Below, piece by piece: positions 49,908 to 58,591 of a stretch of 64,000 nucleotides of DNA (position 1 is its first letter; each line of letters starts with the position of its first letter). Location: positions 3,812,501 to 3,876,500 of the forward strand of contig NZ_CP022219.1 of NCBI RefSeq assembly GCF_004114915.1. Reading direction: 5' to 3'. The DNA is from Bradyrhizobium guangxiense. Lineage in GTDB: Bacteria > Pseudomonadota > Alphaproteobacteria > Rhizobiales > Xanthobacteraceae. The notes below the pieces were generated by a model. The model did no database searches. It worked only from the letters and a program-made list of their open reading frames with translations, and was not told the DNA's origin. The translations under genes and the position numbers were made by a program.

Positions 49908-51272
49908 TCAGTCGTTCTCGTAGCCGTAGACTTCCGGCAGGATGAAGATTGCGGCGAGCAATCCGATCAGCGGGAAGATCGCGACCGTCAGCGTGGCATT
50001 GGCCTGCCCGATCGCGGCAAACACTGTCGGGAACAGGAAGATCGCCAGGAACGACGGCAGCTTCACGAACATGTAGGCGAAGCCGCTGGCGGTGCCGCGA
50101 TATTTGGGCTTGGCGACCATGGTCGGGATCGTCATGCAGTTCGACGCATCCCAATAATGGCCCCACAACATCGCGGCGGCCGCGAACGGCAGCAGGATCT
50201 TGTTGTCGGTGTAGAGCGCGAAGGCCGCGACCAGCAGCGCAGCCAGCACGATCGAGAAGCCCGCGATCGAGATGCCGCGGTGGCCGATCTTGGGCGTCAG
50301 CAGCGGACCGACCCAACCCGACAGTGCGGCGAAGGAGAACAGCGCCATCGTCACCAGATTGATGCCGAGCACGCTCGACACGCCGACCATCACGAAGAGT
50401 ACCGGCAGATAGAACGCGAAGGTCGAGAACTCGCTGGCTTGCACGAAGCAGGCGATCCAGCCGTAGATCGTCGCACGCCAGCGGATCGGATCCTTCCTGA
50501 GATCGGCGAGGAACGCGCGGGTCGAGACCTTCGGCATCTCGACGTCATGGTCCGGCAACATGTCGAGATTGTCGTTGAACATCTCGCGCGCGACCTGCTT
50601 GGCCTCGCGGTAGCGGCCCTTCTGCCCCAGCCATACCGCCGTCTCCGGCACGTCGTGCCGCATGATCAGGATGATCAGCGCCGGCACCGCGCCGAGCCCG
50701 AGCGTCACGCGCCACAATATCTCGTGATTCATGTCGATCAGCAGGAAGATCACGATGACGCCGATGGTGAGGACCTCGCCGACCGCGAACATGAACTGCC
50801 AGCGGTTGCCCATGACCTCGCGCTCGCCCTTGGCCATGGATTCCATGATGTAAGTGTAGCCGGTCGAGATGTCTGAGCCGAGCGGAATGCCGAGCAGGAA
50901 GCGGATCACGATGAGCCAGGTGATATCAGGCACGAAGGCCTGCGCCAGCGCTAGCACGATGAACATTACCATCGTGGCCAGGAACATCACGCGGCGGCCG
51001 ATCTTGTCGGACAGCCAGCCGCCGAGCAGTGCACCGATCAAGGCGCCGCCCTGCGTTCCCGCCGCGGCGAGGCCCAGCATCAGAGCCGAAGGATTGTACT
51101 GTTCCTTGATGAAGATCAGCACGAAGGCGATCGAATAGAGATCCCAGGCTTCGACCAGGATCGAGGCCATCATCAGCCAGCCGACCTTGTTGCCCTTGGG
51201 ACTGTAGTTCGTGATGAGGTAGCGGACCGCGGCTTCGCTCGCGGTCGGTTGTGGCATCGCCATCGTTGACAT
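49908..51272 (-). CDS. MFS permease of a sugar-acid locus
   Basis: A 454-residue major facilitator with about twelve helices, with 'LGGWLSDKIGRRVMF' (about 81-95, motif A) and 'RFLLGIPLGSDISTGYTYIME' (about 122-142, motif of sugar/organic acid porters). A long central loop (about 215-265) contains 'ETAVWLGQKGRYREAKQ', typical of the sugar porter group. It neighbours a GntR regulator and sugar-acid dehydratase/dehydrogenase genes, so it probably imports their substrate. The ATG at 51272 is used; upstream in-frame codons overlap the repeat at 51296-51393. Confidence 0.85.
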   Translation of the reverse strand: MSTMAMPQPTASEAAVRYLITNYSPKGNKVGWLMMASILVEAWDLYSIAFVLIFIKEQYNPSALMLGLAAAGTQGGALIGALLGGWLSDKIGRRVMFLATMVMFIVLALAQAFVPDITWLIVIRFLLGIPLGSDISTGYTYIMESMAKGEREVMGNRWQFMFAVGEVLTIGVIVIFLLIDMNHEILWRVTLGLGAVPALIILIMRHDVPETAVWLGQKGRYREAKQVAREMFNDNLDMLPDHDVEMPKVSTRAFLADLRKDPIRWRATIYGWIACFVQASEFSTFAFYLPVLFVMVGVSSVLGINLVTMALFSFAALSGWVGPLLTPKIGHRGISIAGFSIVLAALLVAAFALYTDNKILLPFAAAAMLWGHYWDASNCMTIPTMVAKPKYRGTASGFAYMFVKLPSFLAIFLFPTVFAAIGQANATLTVAIFPLIGLLAAIFILPEVYGYEND

Positions 51273-51295
51273 TCTTCTTCCTTTCTCAGAACTCT

Positions 51296-51393
51296 CTAAA
51301 GAGCGATGAGATTGAGATCTCATCGCTCTTTAGCTTGTTGTCTTGCGCATGATCTCTTCGGAAAACCGCTTCACACTTTTCCGGATCATGCGC
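51296..51393. repeat. structured repeat with 17-bp perfect hairpin
   Basis: A 17-base arm (51296-51312) starting CTAAAGAGCGATG pairs perfectly with 51317-51333 across a TGAG loop. A second hairpin follows: GCGCATGATC (51345-51354) with GATCATGCGC (51384-51393), enclosing CTTCGGAAAACCGCTTCACAC. A related unit lies at 58490-58590 with the same order of hairpin, TTGTT block, and second hairpin. It fills the gap between the GntR stop and the MFS start. Confidence 0.85.
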
Positions 51394-52157
51394 TACGCGC
51401 CGAGCAGCGGCTCGATACTGCAATCGAGCAGGCGCGGGTCGATCCCCGCCTCCATGCCCGTGAACATCTCGCCCATGTAGTCGATCAGGGCATCGCTCGC
51501 CTTCACAGCGTCCTCGACACGGCGGCTGGCCACCGCGTTCAGAATGGCGAGATGATGATCGATCGTGCCGGACAGGTCGGCCTGCCCCGGCATGAAGCGG
51601 TGATGGATGTAGCCGATGCGACGATACAGCGTGTGCAGCGGCCGCAGCGTATGGACCAGGAACGGCTCGCCGGCCGCCTCCAGCACCAGCGCATCAATGC
51701 GGCGGTCGAGGCTGTTGAACTCGTCGAGTGTCAAAGTGGCGCGGCGTTCGCGCAGCAAACGCTCGATATGCAGCGCCTGATTGCGGTGGGAAAGGCTGGC
51801 GCGATCGGCCGCGAGGCGAATGACAAAACGCTCCATGTCGCGGCGGAGGCCAAGCAGCATGCGTTCGCGCGCCAGATCGATCGGCGCGATGTGCAGGCCG
51901 TGACGCGGGCGGATGATGATGAGGGTGTCGGCGGAGAGACGATTGACGGCGTGATGCACGGGCGTGCGGCCGAAACCAGTGATTTGCTGCAATTCCAGCA
52001 TGGTCATGAACTGGCCTGGCTTGAGCTCGCAATGAACCAGGAGCTCTTCGATCCTTTGATAGGCCAACTCGAAAAAGTTGAGACGGTTGCTACGGGAAGG
52101 CCTGCCCTCGCCGTCATCGTTTCTCACCACCTCGAGCGCGCGCTTGCGCCGTGCCAT
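51393..52157 (-). CDS. GntR-family regulator (FCD domain)
   Basis: A 254-residue regulator. The winged helix occupies about 30-95 ('AYQRIEELLVHCELKPGQFMTMLELQQITGFGRTPVHHAVNRL' spans 32-74, with the GntR 'GxxRTPVxxAVxRL' recognition helix), and a FadR-type all-helical FCD domain follows (about 100-250; metal-binding His expected in 'HHRFMPG' and 'IDHHLAIL'). It likely represses the adjacent sugar-acid genes until a pathway intermediate binds. A near-perfect palindrome in the divergent gap is a candidate operator. ATG at 52157 has GGGAGG upstream. Confidence 0.9.
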   Translation of the reverse strand: MARRKRALEVVRNDDGEGRPSRSNRLNFFELAYQRIEELLVHCELKPGQFMTMLELQQITGFGRTPVHHAVNRLSADTLIIIRPRHGLHIAPIDLARERMLLGLRRDMERFVIRLAADRASLSHRNQALHIERLLRERRATLTLDEFNSLDRRIDALVLEAAGEPFLVHTLRPLHTLYRRIGYIHHRFMPGQADLSGTIDHHLAILNAVASRRVEDAVKASDALIDYMGEMFTGMEAGIDPRLLDCSIEPLLGA

Positions 52158-52225
52158 GTCGTCCTCCCGTCAGCCCGCGCTCTCGTTGCAGGATGGCGCC
52201 CTGTTTGTGGCAGCCTTAAAACATG

Positions 52226-52241
52226 TTGTGATATATTACAA
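52226..52241. promoter_or_regulatory. GntR operator candidate TTGTNATATATNACAA
   Basis: The 16-base sequence TTGTGATATATTACAA is a palindrome apart from the bases at positions 5 and 12. It lies in the 176-base gap between the GntR gene and the divergent dehydratase gene. GntR-family sites of this length and symmetry (TGT-N-ACA cores) are known. It would let the regulator control both directions. Confidence 0.6.
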
Positions 52242-52333
52242 GCAGGCGTAAGACGTCGGCGCTGCCTGCAGCATGTTGCAGCGCAAAATGAGACGTCGGG
52301 TGCGAAGCGCCTATCGATGGGAGGGTAGTTGCC

Positions 52334-53533
52334 GTGAAGATCACGTCGATCGAGACACTGCGCACTGAGGAATTTTCCAACGTCATCTGGGTCCGCATCC
52401 ACACCGACACCGGCATGATCGGGCTCGGCGAGACCTTCTATGGCGCGGGCGCGGTCGAGGCGCAGATCCACGACACCTTTGCCGGCCGGCTGCTCGGCCG
52501 CAATCCCCTGCACATCGAAGCGATCCATCGCGACATGCTCACCCTGCCGATGGCGCAGTCCTCGACCGGCGTCGAATATCGCGCGGCGTCCGCGATCGAC
52601 ATTGCGCTGTGGGACCTGTTCGGCAAGGTCTGCAATCAGCCGGTGCACCAGATGCTCGGCGGCCTCTGCCGCGACAAGCAGCGCATCTACAATACCTGCG
52701 CCGGCACGCAATATGTCCGCTCGACCAATATCAGTCCGGTCTCGAACTGGAATCTCGGCGCGTCCAAGGGTCCTTACGAGGATCTAGACGGCTTCATGAA
52801 CCGCGCCGATGCCCTCGCCGAAAGCCTGTTGGAGAGCGGCATCTCGGCGATGAAGATCTGGCCGTTCGATCCGGCGGCCCAGGAGAACAAGGGGCTCTAC
52901 ATCACCGCCGCGCAGATGAAGCAAGCGATCGAGCCGTTCGAGAAGATCCGAAAAGCGGTCGGCGACAAGATGGAGATCATGGTCGAGCTCCACTCGCTCT
53001 GGAACCTGCCGACCGCCAAGCAGATCGCGCGCGCACTCGAGCCCTACAAGCCGACCTGGTACGAAGACCCGATCCGGATGAACTCGCCGCAGGCGCTGGC
53101 CGAATACGCCCGCTCCACCGATGTCTGGGTCTGCGCCAGCGAGACGCTGGGCTCGCGTTTCCCGTACAAGGACATGCTCGACCGCGACGCCATGCATGTG
53201 GTGATGGCCGACCTGTGCTGGACCGGCGGCCTCACCGAGGGCCGCAAGATCGCCGCGATGGCCGAGACCTATCACCGGCCTTTTGCTCCGCATGACTGCA
53301 TTGGCCCGATCGGCTTCATCGCCGCCATCCACATGTCGTTCAGCCAGCCCAACACGCTGATCCAGGAATCGGTGCGCGCCTTCTACAAGGGCTGGTACAA
53401 TGAGCTCGTCACCACGATGCCGGTAATCAAGGACGGCTTTGTCTTCCCGATGGAGGGCCCCGGCCTCGGCGTCGACCTCCTGCCTGCCGTGTTCGACCGC
53501 ACCGATCTCACCGTGCGCCGCTCCAACGTCTAA
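52334..53533 (+). CDS. enolase-superfamily sugar-acid dehydratase
   Basis: A 399-residue mandelate racemase/muconate lactonising enzyme family protein. The N-terminal capping domain (1-115) is followed by a TIM barrel with 'AMKIWPFD' (about 171), metal ligands in 'IMVELHSLW' (Glu, about 218), 'WYEDPIR' (Glu, about 246) and 'VMADLCWTGG' (Asp/Glu position, about 293), and a late 'FAPHDCIGPIG' (His-Asp, about 315-325). This is the make-up of galactonate/gluconate-type dehydratases. GTG at 52334 has GGGAGGG upstream. It starts a three-gene unit with an SDR and an idonate-type dehydrogenase. Confidence 0.86.
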   Translation: MKITSIETLRTEEFSNVIWVRIHTDTGMIGLGETFYGAGAVEAQIHDTFAGRLLGRNPLHIEAIHRDMLTLPMAQSSTGVEYRAASAIDIALWDLFGKVCNQPVHQMLGGLCRDKQRIYNTCAGTQYVRSTNISPVSNWNLGASKGPYEDLDGFMNRADALAESLLESGISAMKIWPFDPAAQENKGLYITAAQMKQAIEPFEKIRKAVGDKMEIMVELHSLWNLPTAKQIARALEPYKPTWYEDPIRMNSPQALAEYARSTDVWVCASETLGSRFPYKDMLDRDAMHVVMADLCWTGGLTEGRKIAAMAETYHRPFAPHDCIGPIGFIAAIHMSFSQPNTLIQESVRAFYKGWYNELVTTMPVIKDGFVFPMEGPGLGVDLLPAVFDRTDLTVRRSNV

Positions 53534-53546
53534 GGACTTTTCCGAC

Positions 53547-54314
53547 ATGAGCACCTCCCTCTTCGATCTCTCCGGCCGCACGGCGCTCGTGACCGGCTCG
53601 TCCCGCGGCCTCGGCCGCGCCATCGCCGAGGGCATGGCGAAGGCTGGCGCGAAGATCATTATCAACGGCGTCGACCCAAAGCGGGTCGAGCAGGCCGTCG
53701 CCGAGTTTCGTGCCGCGGGCCATCAGGCCGAAGGCGCCGCGTTCGATGTCACCGACGAGGGTGCGATCGTCGCCGCCTTCAACGACTTCGACAAAAAAGG
53801 CATTGCGGTCGACATCGTCGTCAACAATGCCGGCATCCAGCACCGCAAGCCGCTGGTCGAGTTCACCACCGACGAATGGCGCAAGGTGATCGAGACCAAC
53901 CTCACCAGCGCCTTCGTGATTGGCCGCGAGGCGGCCAAGCGCATGATCCCGCGCAAGCACGGCAAGATCATCAATATCGGCTCGCTCGGCAGCGAGCTCG
54001 CCCGACCCACCATTGCGCCCTACACCGCGGCCAAGGGCGGCATCAAGAATCTCACCCGCTCAATGGCGGTGGAATGGGCCCAGCACGGCATCCAGGCCAA
54101 TGCGATCGGCCCCGGCTACATGCTGACCGACATGAACGAGGCGCTGGTCAACAATGCCGATTTCAACAACTGGCTGATGGGGCGCATCCCCTCCAAGCGC
54201 TGGGGCAAGCCGGACGAGCTGGTCGGCGCGGCGATCTTCCTGGCGTCGGATGCCTCCACCTATGTCAACGGCCAGATCATCTATGTCGACGGCGGCATGA
54301 TCGCCGCGATGTGA
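53547..54314 (+). CDS. SDR oxidoreductase, gluconate 5-dehydrogenase-like
   Basis: A 255-residue short-chain dehydrogenase with intact motifs: TGSSRGLG (about 17-24), 'IVVNNAGIQ' (about 91), Ser in 'IINIGSLGS' (about 144) and YxxxK 'YTAAKGGIK' (about 156-160). Its close resemblance to gluconate 5-dehydrogenase (IdnO type), and the neighbouring idonate-type dehydrogenase, suggest that the pair interconvert keto-gluconates and gluconate or idonate. ATG at 53547 is 13 bases after the dehydratase stop. Confidence 0.88.
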   Translation: MSTSLFDLSGRTALVTGSSRGLGRAIAEGMAKAGAKIIINGVDPKRVEQAVAEFRAAGHQAEGAAFDVTDEGAIVAAFNDFDKKGIAVDIVVNNAGIQHRKPLVEFTTDEWRKVIETNLTSAFVIGREAAKRMIPRKHGKIINIGSLGSELARPTIAPYTAAKGGIKNLTRSMAVEWAQHGIQANAIGPGYMLTDMNEALVNNADFNNWLMGRIPSKRWGKPDELVGAAIFLASDASTYVNGQIIYVDGGMIAAM

Positions 54315-54334
54315 CCGCGAACCAGGAGCAGACC

Positions 54335-55366
54335 ATGCGCGCCGTCGTCATCCACGCCCCGAAGGATTTGCGGATCGACAGCTACCCCGATCCGGCGCCC
54401 GGCTCGGGCGAGGTCCGCATCAAGATCGCCAATGGCGGCATCTGCGGCTCCGACCTGCACTACTACCATCACGGCGGCTTCGGCGTCGTCCGCATCCAGC
54501 AGCCGATGGCACTGGGGCACGAGATCGCCGGTGTCGTCGCCGCGGTTGGTGATGGTGTCGGCAGCGTGAAGGCAGGCACGCGCGTCGCGGTTAATCCAAG
54601 CAAACCGTGCGGGGCATGCACGCATTGCCAGGACGGCATGCGCAACCAGTGCCTCGACATGCGCTTCCTCGGCAGCGCAATGCGCTTTCCCCATGTGCAA
54701 GGTGGTTTCCGTGAGTTCATCACGGTCGACGCCTCGCAGGCCGTGCCGATCGCGGACAAGCTCTCGCTGGCGGAAGCGGCGGTCGCCGAGCCGCTCGCGG
54801 TGTGCCTGCATGCCGGCAAGCAGGCCGGTCTCCTGCTCGGCAAGCGCGTGCTGATCACCGGCTGCGGCCCGATCGGCGCGCTGATGATCCTGGTGTCGCG
54901 CTTCGCAGGTGCGTCCGAGATCGTCGTGACTGATGTGGCCGAGGCGCCGCTCGTGGCCGCCCGAAAGCTCGGCGCCACACACGCCCTCAATGTCGCGACC
55001 GATGCCGCAGCGCTCGATCCCTGGCGCGCCGGCAAGGGCGTGTTCGACACGCTGTTCGAAGCCTCCGGCAACCAGGCCGCGCTCCGCACCGCGCTGGACG
55101 TGCTGCGTCCCGGCGCAACCCTGGTGCAGCTCGGCCTCGGCGGCGAGATGACGCTGCCGATCAACTCCATCGTCGCCAAGGAATTGCAGCTACGCGGCAC
55201 ATTCCGCTTCGACCCCGAGTTCGAGCTCGCGGTGCGCCTGATGGGCGAAGGCTTGATCGACGTGAAGCCGCTGATCACGGCCACCATGCCGTTCGAGAAC
55301 GCGGTCGCCGCCTTCGAGCTCGCCAGCGACCGCTCGCAGTCGATGAAGGTGCAGCTTACTTTTTAG
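54335..55366 (+). CDS. L-idonate 5-dehydrogenase-like zinc alcohol dehydrogenase
   Basis: A 343-residue medium-chain dehydrogenase of the sorbitol/idonate type. Catalytic zinc ligands: Cys in 'GGICGSDLHYYHHGG' (about 35), His-Glu in 'LGHEIAGV' (about 65). Structural zinc Cys in 'KPCGACTHCQDGMRNQC' (four Cys, about 90-105). The NAD(P) motif 'ITGCGPIGAL' lies near 172. It oxidises idonate (or a related polyol) at C5. GGAG lies upstream of the ATG. Its 3' end overlaps the convergent DUF3280-like gene by 11 bases. Confidence 0.88.
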   Translation: MRAVVIHAPKDLRIDSYPDPAPGSGEVRIKIANGGICGSDLHYYHHGGFGVVRIQQPMALGHEIAGVVAAVGDGVGSVKAGTRVAVNPSKPCGACTHCQDGMRNQCLDMRFLGSAMRFPHVQGGFREFITVDASQAVPIADKLSLAEAAVAEPLAVCLHAGKQAGLLLGKRVLITGCGPIGALMILVSRFAGASEIVVTDVAEAPLVAARKLGATHALNVATDAAALDPWRAGKGVFDTLFEASGNQAALRTALDVLRPGATLVQLGLGGEMTLPINSIVAKELQLRGTFRFDPEFELAVRLMGEGLIDVKPLITATMPFENAVAAFELASDRSQSMKVQLTF

Positions 55367-56240
55367 CAGCGCCTGCAGCTTGCTGACTCTCGACCAGCCG
55401 GTCGCTGACCAGCCGAACCGCGCCGCGTTTCCACGAATAGTCCGCGCCCATACGCAAGCCGCTGTCGCCGCGCGCCAGCACCGCGCCGGTGCTGGCATCG
55501 CGAACCTGGAAGCGGAGCGTGTATTCGGTGCGGCTGATCCGCCGCACCACCCCGATCAGCGATTGATCGGCCCCGAGCCCCTTCGCAATCGCAGCCTCGC
55601 AGCCGCCGCAGTCGCGCAGCGCACCCGCCCTCGCCGCCTCCCCACCGACCTCGACGATGCGGTAACGGCCGGATTGGCCAAGGAGGTCACGCACACTGCC
55701 GGTGACCTCAGCCAGGTGCGACGCGTCCGACGCGGCTGAGCCGCTCACCGAGGCTGCGGTCGTGTCCTCGAGCTCGAAATCGAACACGGCGAGCGCGACC
55801 GGAGCAGGTGTTGCGAGCGCAGCCATGACCTCGCGCGAGACGAACATCTCGGCGCGCTCCCAGGATTCATCATTGTCGCCGCGAAAGGTGTAGAGCTTGT
55901 CCATCACGAGCTTCTTGGTGCCGGCATCGATCACGGCAACCTTGGCCCATTGCACCAGCGTGCTCGTCTTCTGGATGCCGCCGATGACCTTGAACGCGGC
56001 GCCTTCCTGGGCCGAGGGCACCAGGTGATAGCGCCCACCCTTCTCGATGTCGCGCCGCATCGCGGCCATGAACGCCGACAGCCGCCGCTCGTGGGCCGCA
56101 GTCTGGTTGGTCGGCTCGGCCGACGTATCGGTATAGCTGAAATCGTCCATGGCAACGCCGATGGGGGCCTCGGCGGCAGCCGGCGCACAGGGCAGGAGGA
56201 AGAGCAGAAGCGCAGGAAGGATCGACCGGGAGAGGTGCAT
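55356..56240 (-). CDS. exported DUF3280/DUF2380-like protein with internal duplication
   Basis: A 294-residue protein with a signal peptide (about 1-23). Two similar halves are visible: 'VAMDDFSYTDTSAE' (about 29) with 'RDIEKGGRYHLVP' (about 63-75), and 'LAVFDFELEDTTAA' (about 150) with 'RDLLGQSGRYRIVEV' (about 185-199). Each half matches a DUF2380-like unit. DUF3280 proteins are found near PQQ-dependent alcohol dehydrogenase genes and their regulators in methylotrophs; no such dehydrogenase is here, but a NarL-type two-component system is divergent. Function unknown. Confidence 0.78.
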   Translation of the reverse strand: MHLSRSILPALLLFLLPCAPAAAEAPIGVAMDDFSYTDTSAEPTNQTAAHERRLSAFMAAMRRDIEKGGRYHLVPSAQEGAAFKVIGGIQKTSTLVQWAKVAVIDAGTKKLVMDKLYTFRGDNDESWERAEMFVSREVMAALATPAPVALAVFDFELEDTTAASVSGSAASDASHLAEVTGSVRDLLGQSGRYRIVEVGGEAARAGALRDCGGCEAAIAKGLGADQSLIGVVRRISRTEYTLRFQVRDASTGAVLARGDSGLRMGADYSWKRGAVRLVSDRLVESQQAAGAAKK

Positions 56241-56430
56241 GAGCGGGGCCTTGCGAGGTGGAGCGGGTCGGAAATCTCGACGGCAGCCCGAGGCGCTGCA
56301 ACGGGGGGAATCCCGGCGAGCCCCGGGAAAATTTCACGACGTTGCACTGCGGTAACGCCTGACGCTTTCCGCGGCTGGCGTTCTGCCGTTTAATGCGGAG
56401 GCGACAAACCCGTTCGCGCAAGGCACCCCG

Positions 56431-57816
56431 ATGTGGAACCGCCCGAGATTCGATCTCAAGGTCCGATTGACGTTGCGCGTGGCCGCGATATCGGCCGCCT
56501 GCTTCGCCGGGATCTCCGCCTATTTCCTGATCACGGCCGATCGTGAGGCCCATGCGCGCATCGACAGCATCGCCGCCATCGTGGCGAAGTCACTGGAGCT
56601 GCAGCAGGGCAAGATCCAGTGGGTGGCCGGTCCGCGCTCGGACTTCCCCAACCTCGACCCCGTCGCCGCCTATGTGATGACGCCCGGCCTGTGCCTGGCA
56701 TTCCGCGGCGCCAGCGGCGAGATGCTGCAGCGGTTCTGCAGTGGCGCACCTGCTCCGGCGAGCCCACCGCCGCAGGCCTTTGCGGCCTTCTATCGCAGCC
56801 TGTTCGATCCCGGCCGCGAAGCGGCGCGGCCTGTGATCGCGCGCGGCACGAAGCTCGGCGAGACCGTGGTCTCGGTCGATCCGGCGGTACAGACAGCCGA
56901 AGCCTGGCACGAGGCCGGCCGCCTGATGATCGCGCTTGCGATCGCACTGCCGCTCTTGTGCCTGCTGGTCTACGCCGCGCTGGCACGCGCACTGCGTCCG
57001 ACCCGCCTGATCTGCACCGGCCTCGAGCGGATCGCGGCCAACGACCTCTCGGCACGGCTGCCGCCGTTCGACCTCGCCGAACTCTCCGCGATCCGCGACG
57101 GCTTCAACCATCTCGCCGAGAGCCTCGACACCGCGCTTGCCGAACGCAGCGAGCTGACGCGGAAGCTGATCGCGCTGCAGGACGACGAGCGCCGCCATCT
57201 CGCGCGCGAGCTGCACGACGAGTTCGGCCAGTCGCTGGCCGCCATCCGCGCGCTGGCCTCCTCCGCCCGCCAGACCGCCGCGCAGGATTGCCCAGCTTTG
57301 CTGTCCGAATGCGACGGTATCGCGCGCACCGCGACCGGCATGATGGAGACGCTGCGCGGCGCGTTGTTCCGGCTGCGGCCGCCCGACGTCGAGGAGCTCG
57401 GGCTCGTTGCGAGCTTGGAAGGCCTCGTCGCCGGCTGGAATGGCCGCAGCCGCGGCGAGACGCGCTTCACGATCCAATTCGACGGCGCGTTCGAGACCCT
57501 GCCTGCCGCGATCAGCGCCAATCTCTACCGCATCGTGCAGGAGGCGCTCACCAACGCCGCCAAGCACGCCGGCGCCACCAAGGTCGGCCTGCAGCTGACG
57601 ATGGCTGCAGACGAGATCGCGCTGGCCATCGACGACGACGGCCGGCCGAGCGATGCATCGGGCAAGTCCGGCATGGGCCTGCTCGGCATGCGCGAGCGCG
57701 TTGCGGCCTTGCGCGGCCGGATGAGCTTCGACGTCGGCCGCAACGGCGGCTCGGCGCTGCGCATCACCATCCCATTCGCCGCCACCGATCGGCAGGGGCT
57801 GGAGCACGCGGCATGA
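56431..57816 (+). CDS. NarX/UhpB-type sensor histidine kinase
   Basis: A 461-residue membrane sensor. Two membrane helices (about 14-34 and 166-188) bound a periplasmic domain of about 130 residues with two Cys. A HAMP region follows (about 190-240), then a HisKA_3 domain with the phospho-acceptor His in 'LARELHDEFGQSLAAI' (about 257-272) and a HATPase domain (about 360-450; 'IVQEALTNAAKHAGA', 'SGMGLLGMRERVAALRG'). It phosphorylates the next gene's product; they overlap by four bases (ATGA). The divergent DUF3280-like gene may be its target or its sensory partner. Confidence 0.92.
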   Translation: MWNRPRFDLKVRLTLRVAAISAACFAGISAYFLITADREAHARIDSIAAIVAKSLELQQGKIQWVAGPRSDFPNLDPVAAYVMTPGLCLAFRGASGEMLQRFCSGAPAPASPPPQAFAAFYRSLFDPGREAARPVIARGTKLGETVVSVDPAVQTAEAWHEAGRLMIALAIALPLLCLLVYAALARALRPTRLICTGLERIAANDLSARLPPFDLAELSAIRDGFNHLAESLDTALAERSELTRKLIALQDDERRHLARELHDEFGQSLAAIRALASSARQTAAQDCPALLSECDGIARTATGMMETLRGALFRLRPPDVEELGLVASLEGLVAGWNGRSRGETRFTIQFDGAFETLPAAISANLYRIVQEALTNAAKHAGATKVGLQLTMAADEIALAIDDDGRPSDASGKSGMGLLGMRERVAALRGRMSFDVGRNGGSALRITIPFAATDRQGLEHAA

Positions 57817-58475
57817 GCGCAGCCGATGCGTCCATCCTGCTGGTCGACGACCATTCCGTCGTCCGCGAGGGTTATCGCTCCGTGCTCCAGAAGCAGCCGG
57901 GCCTGCGCGTCGTCGCCGAAGCCGCCGACGGCGCAGAGGCCTATCGCCTGTACAAATCCGAGACCCCCGACCTCGTCATCATGGACCTGAGCATGCCCGG
58001 CATCGGCGGCATCGAGGCCGTCAGGCGGATCAGGCAATGGGACAAGGGCGCGAGGATCCTCGTCTTCACCATGCACCAGAATGCGGGCTTCGCCGTGCAG
58101 GCGATCCGTGCCGGCGCCAGGGGTTACGTCACCAAGACCAGCCCGCCGGAAACGCTGGTGCGGGCCGTGATGGACGTGCTCGCCGGCAAGATCGCTATCA
58201 GCCCCGACATCGATCACGAGCTCGCGCTGAGCCGGCTCGGCGGCGAAAGCTCGGCCACCGACCTCCTCACCGCGCGCGAGTTCGAGGTGCTGCGATTGCT
58301 GCTCGCCGAGAAGACGACGGACGAGATCGCCGAGACGCTCCATGTCAGCCCGAAGACGGTGGCCAACCTGCATTCGCTGATCAAGGACAAGCTCGGCGTC
58401 GGCTCCGACATCGAGCTGGTCCGCCTCGCGCTACGCCAGGGACTGCTGACGGAGCCGGATCTCGGCGAGGCCTGA
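57813..58475 (+). CDS. NarL/FixJ-family response regulator
   Basis: A 220-residue regulator: receiver domain (about 7-125; acidic pair in 'LLVDDHSVVREG', phospho-acceptor Asp in 'LVIMDLSMPGIGG' near 58, Lys in 'GYVTKTSPPE' near 109) and a LuxR-type winged HTH (about 145-210; 'LLTAREFEVLRLLLAEKTTDEIAETLHVSPKTVANLHSLI' covered by about 147-186). It is the cognate partner of the kinase with which it overlaps, and likely regulates the divergent DUF3280-like gene or a distant regulon. Confidence 0.93.
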   Translation: MSAADASILLVDDHSVVREGYRSVLQKQPGLRVVAEAADGAEAYRLYKSETPDLVIMDLSMPGIGGIEAVRRIRQWDKGARILVFTMHQNAGFAVQAIRAGARGYVTKTSPPETLVRAVMDVLAGKIAISPDIDHELALSRLGGESSATDLLTAREFEVLRLLLAEKTTDEIAETLHVSPKTVANLHSLIKDKLGVGSDIELVRLALRQGLLTEPDLGEA

Positions 58476-58489
58476 TCGTCACGTGCCGA

Positions 58490-58590
58490 TAGAGCATTTT
58501 CGGTTCTGATCGAATCAGAACCGAAGCTCTAGATTCTTGTTTTGATGCGTTTTCTTCCCGCGAACCGGTGTCCACTTCGCTCGAAAACGC
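58490..58590. repeat. structured repeat, second copy of the 51296 family
   Basis: TTCGGTTCTGAT (58499-58510) pairs with ATCAGAACCGAA (58513-58524), with TAGAGC/GCTCTA at the base, then a TTCTTGTTTTGATGCGTTTTC block and a second hairpin in which GCGTTTTC pairs with GAAAACGC (58582-58589) around CCGGTGTCCACTTCGCT. It has the same order of parts as the unit at 51296-51393 but differs in stem sequence. It lies between the regulator stop and the convergent hydrolase stop, so it could work as a two-way terminator. Confidence 0.85.
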
Positions 58591-58591
58591 G

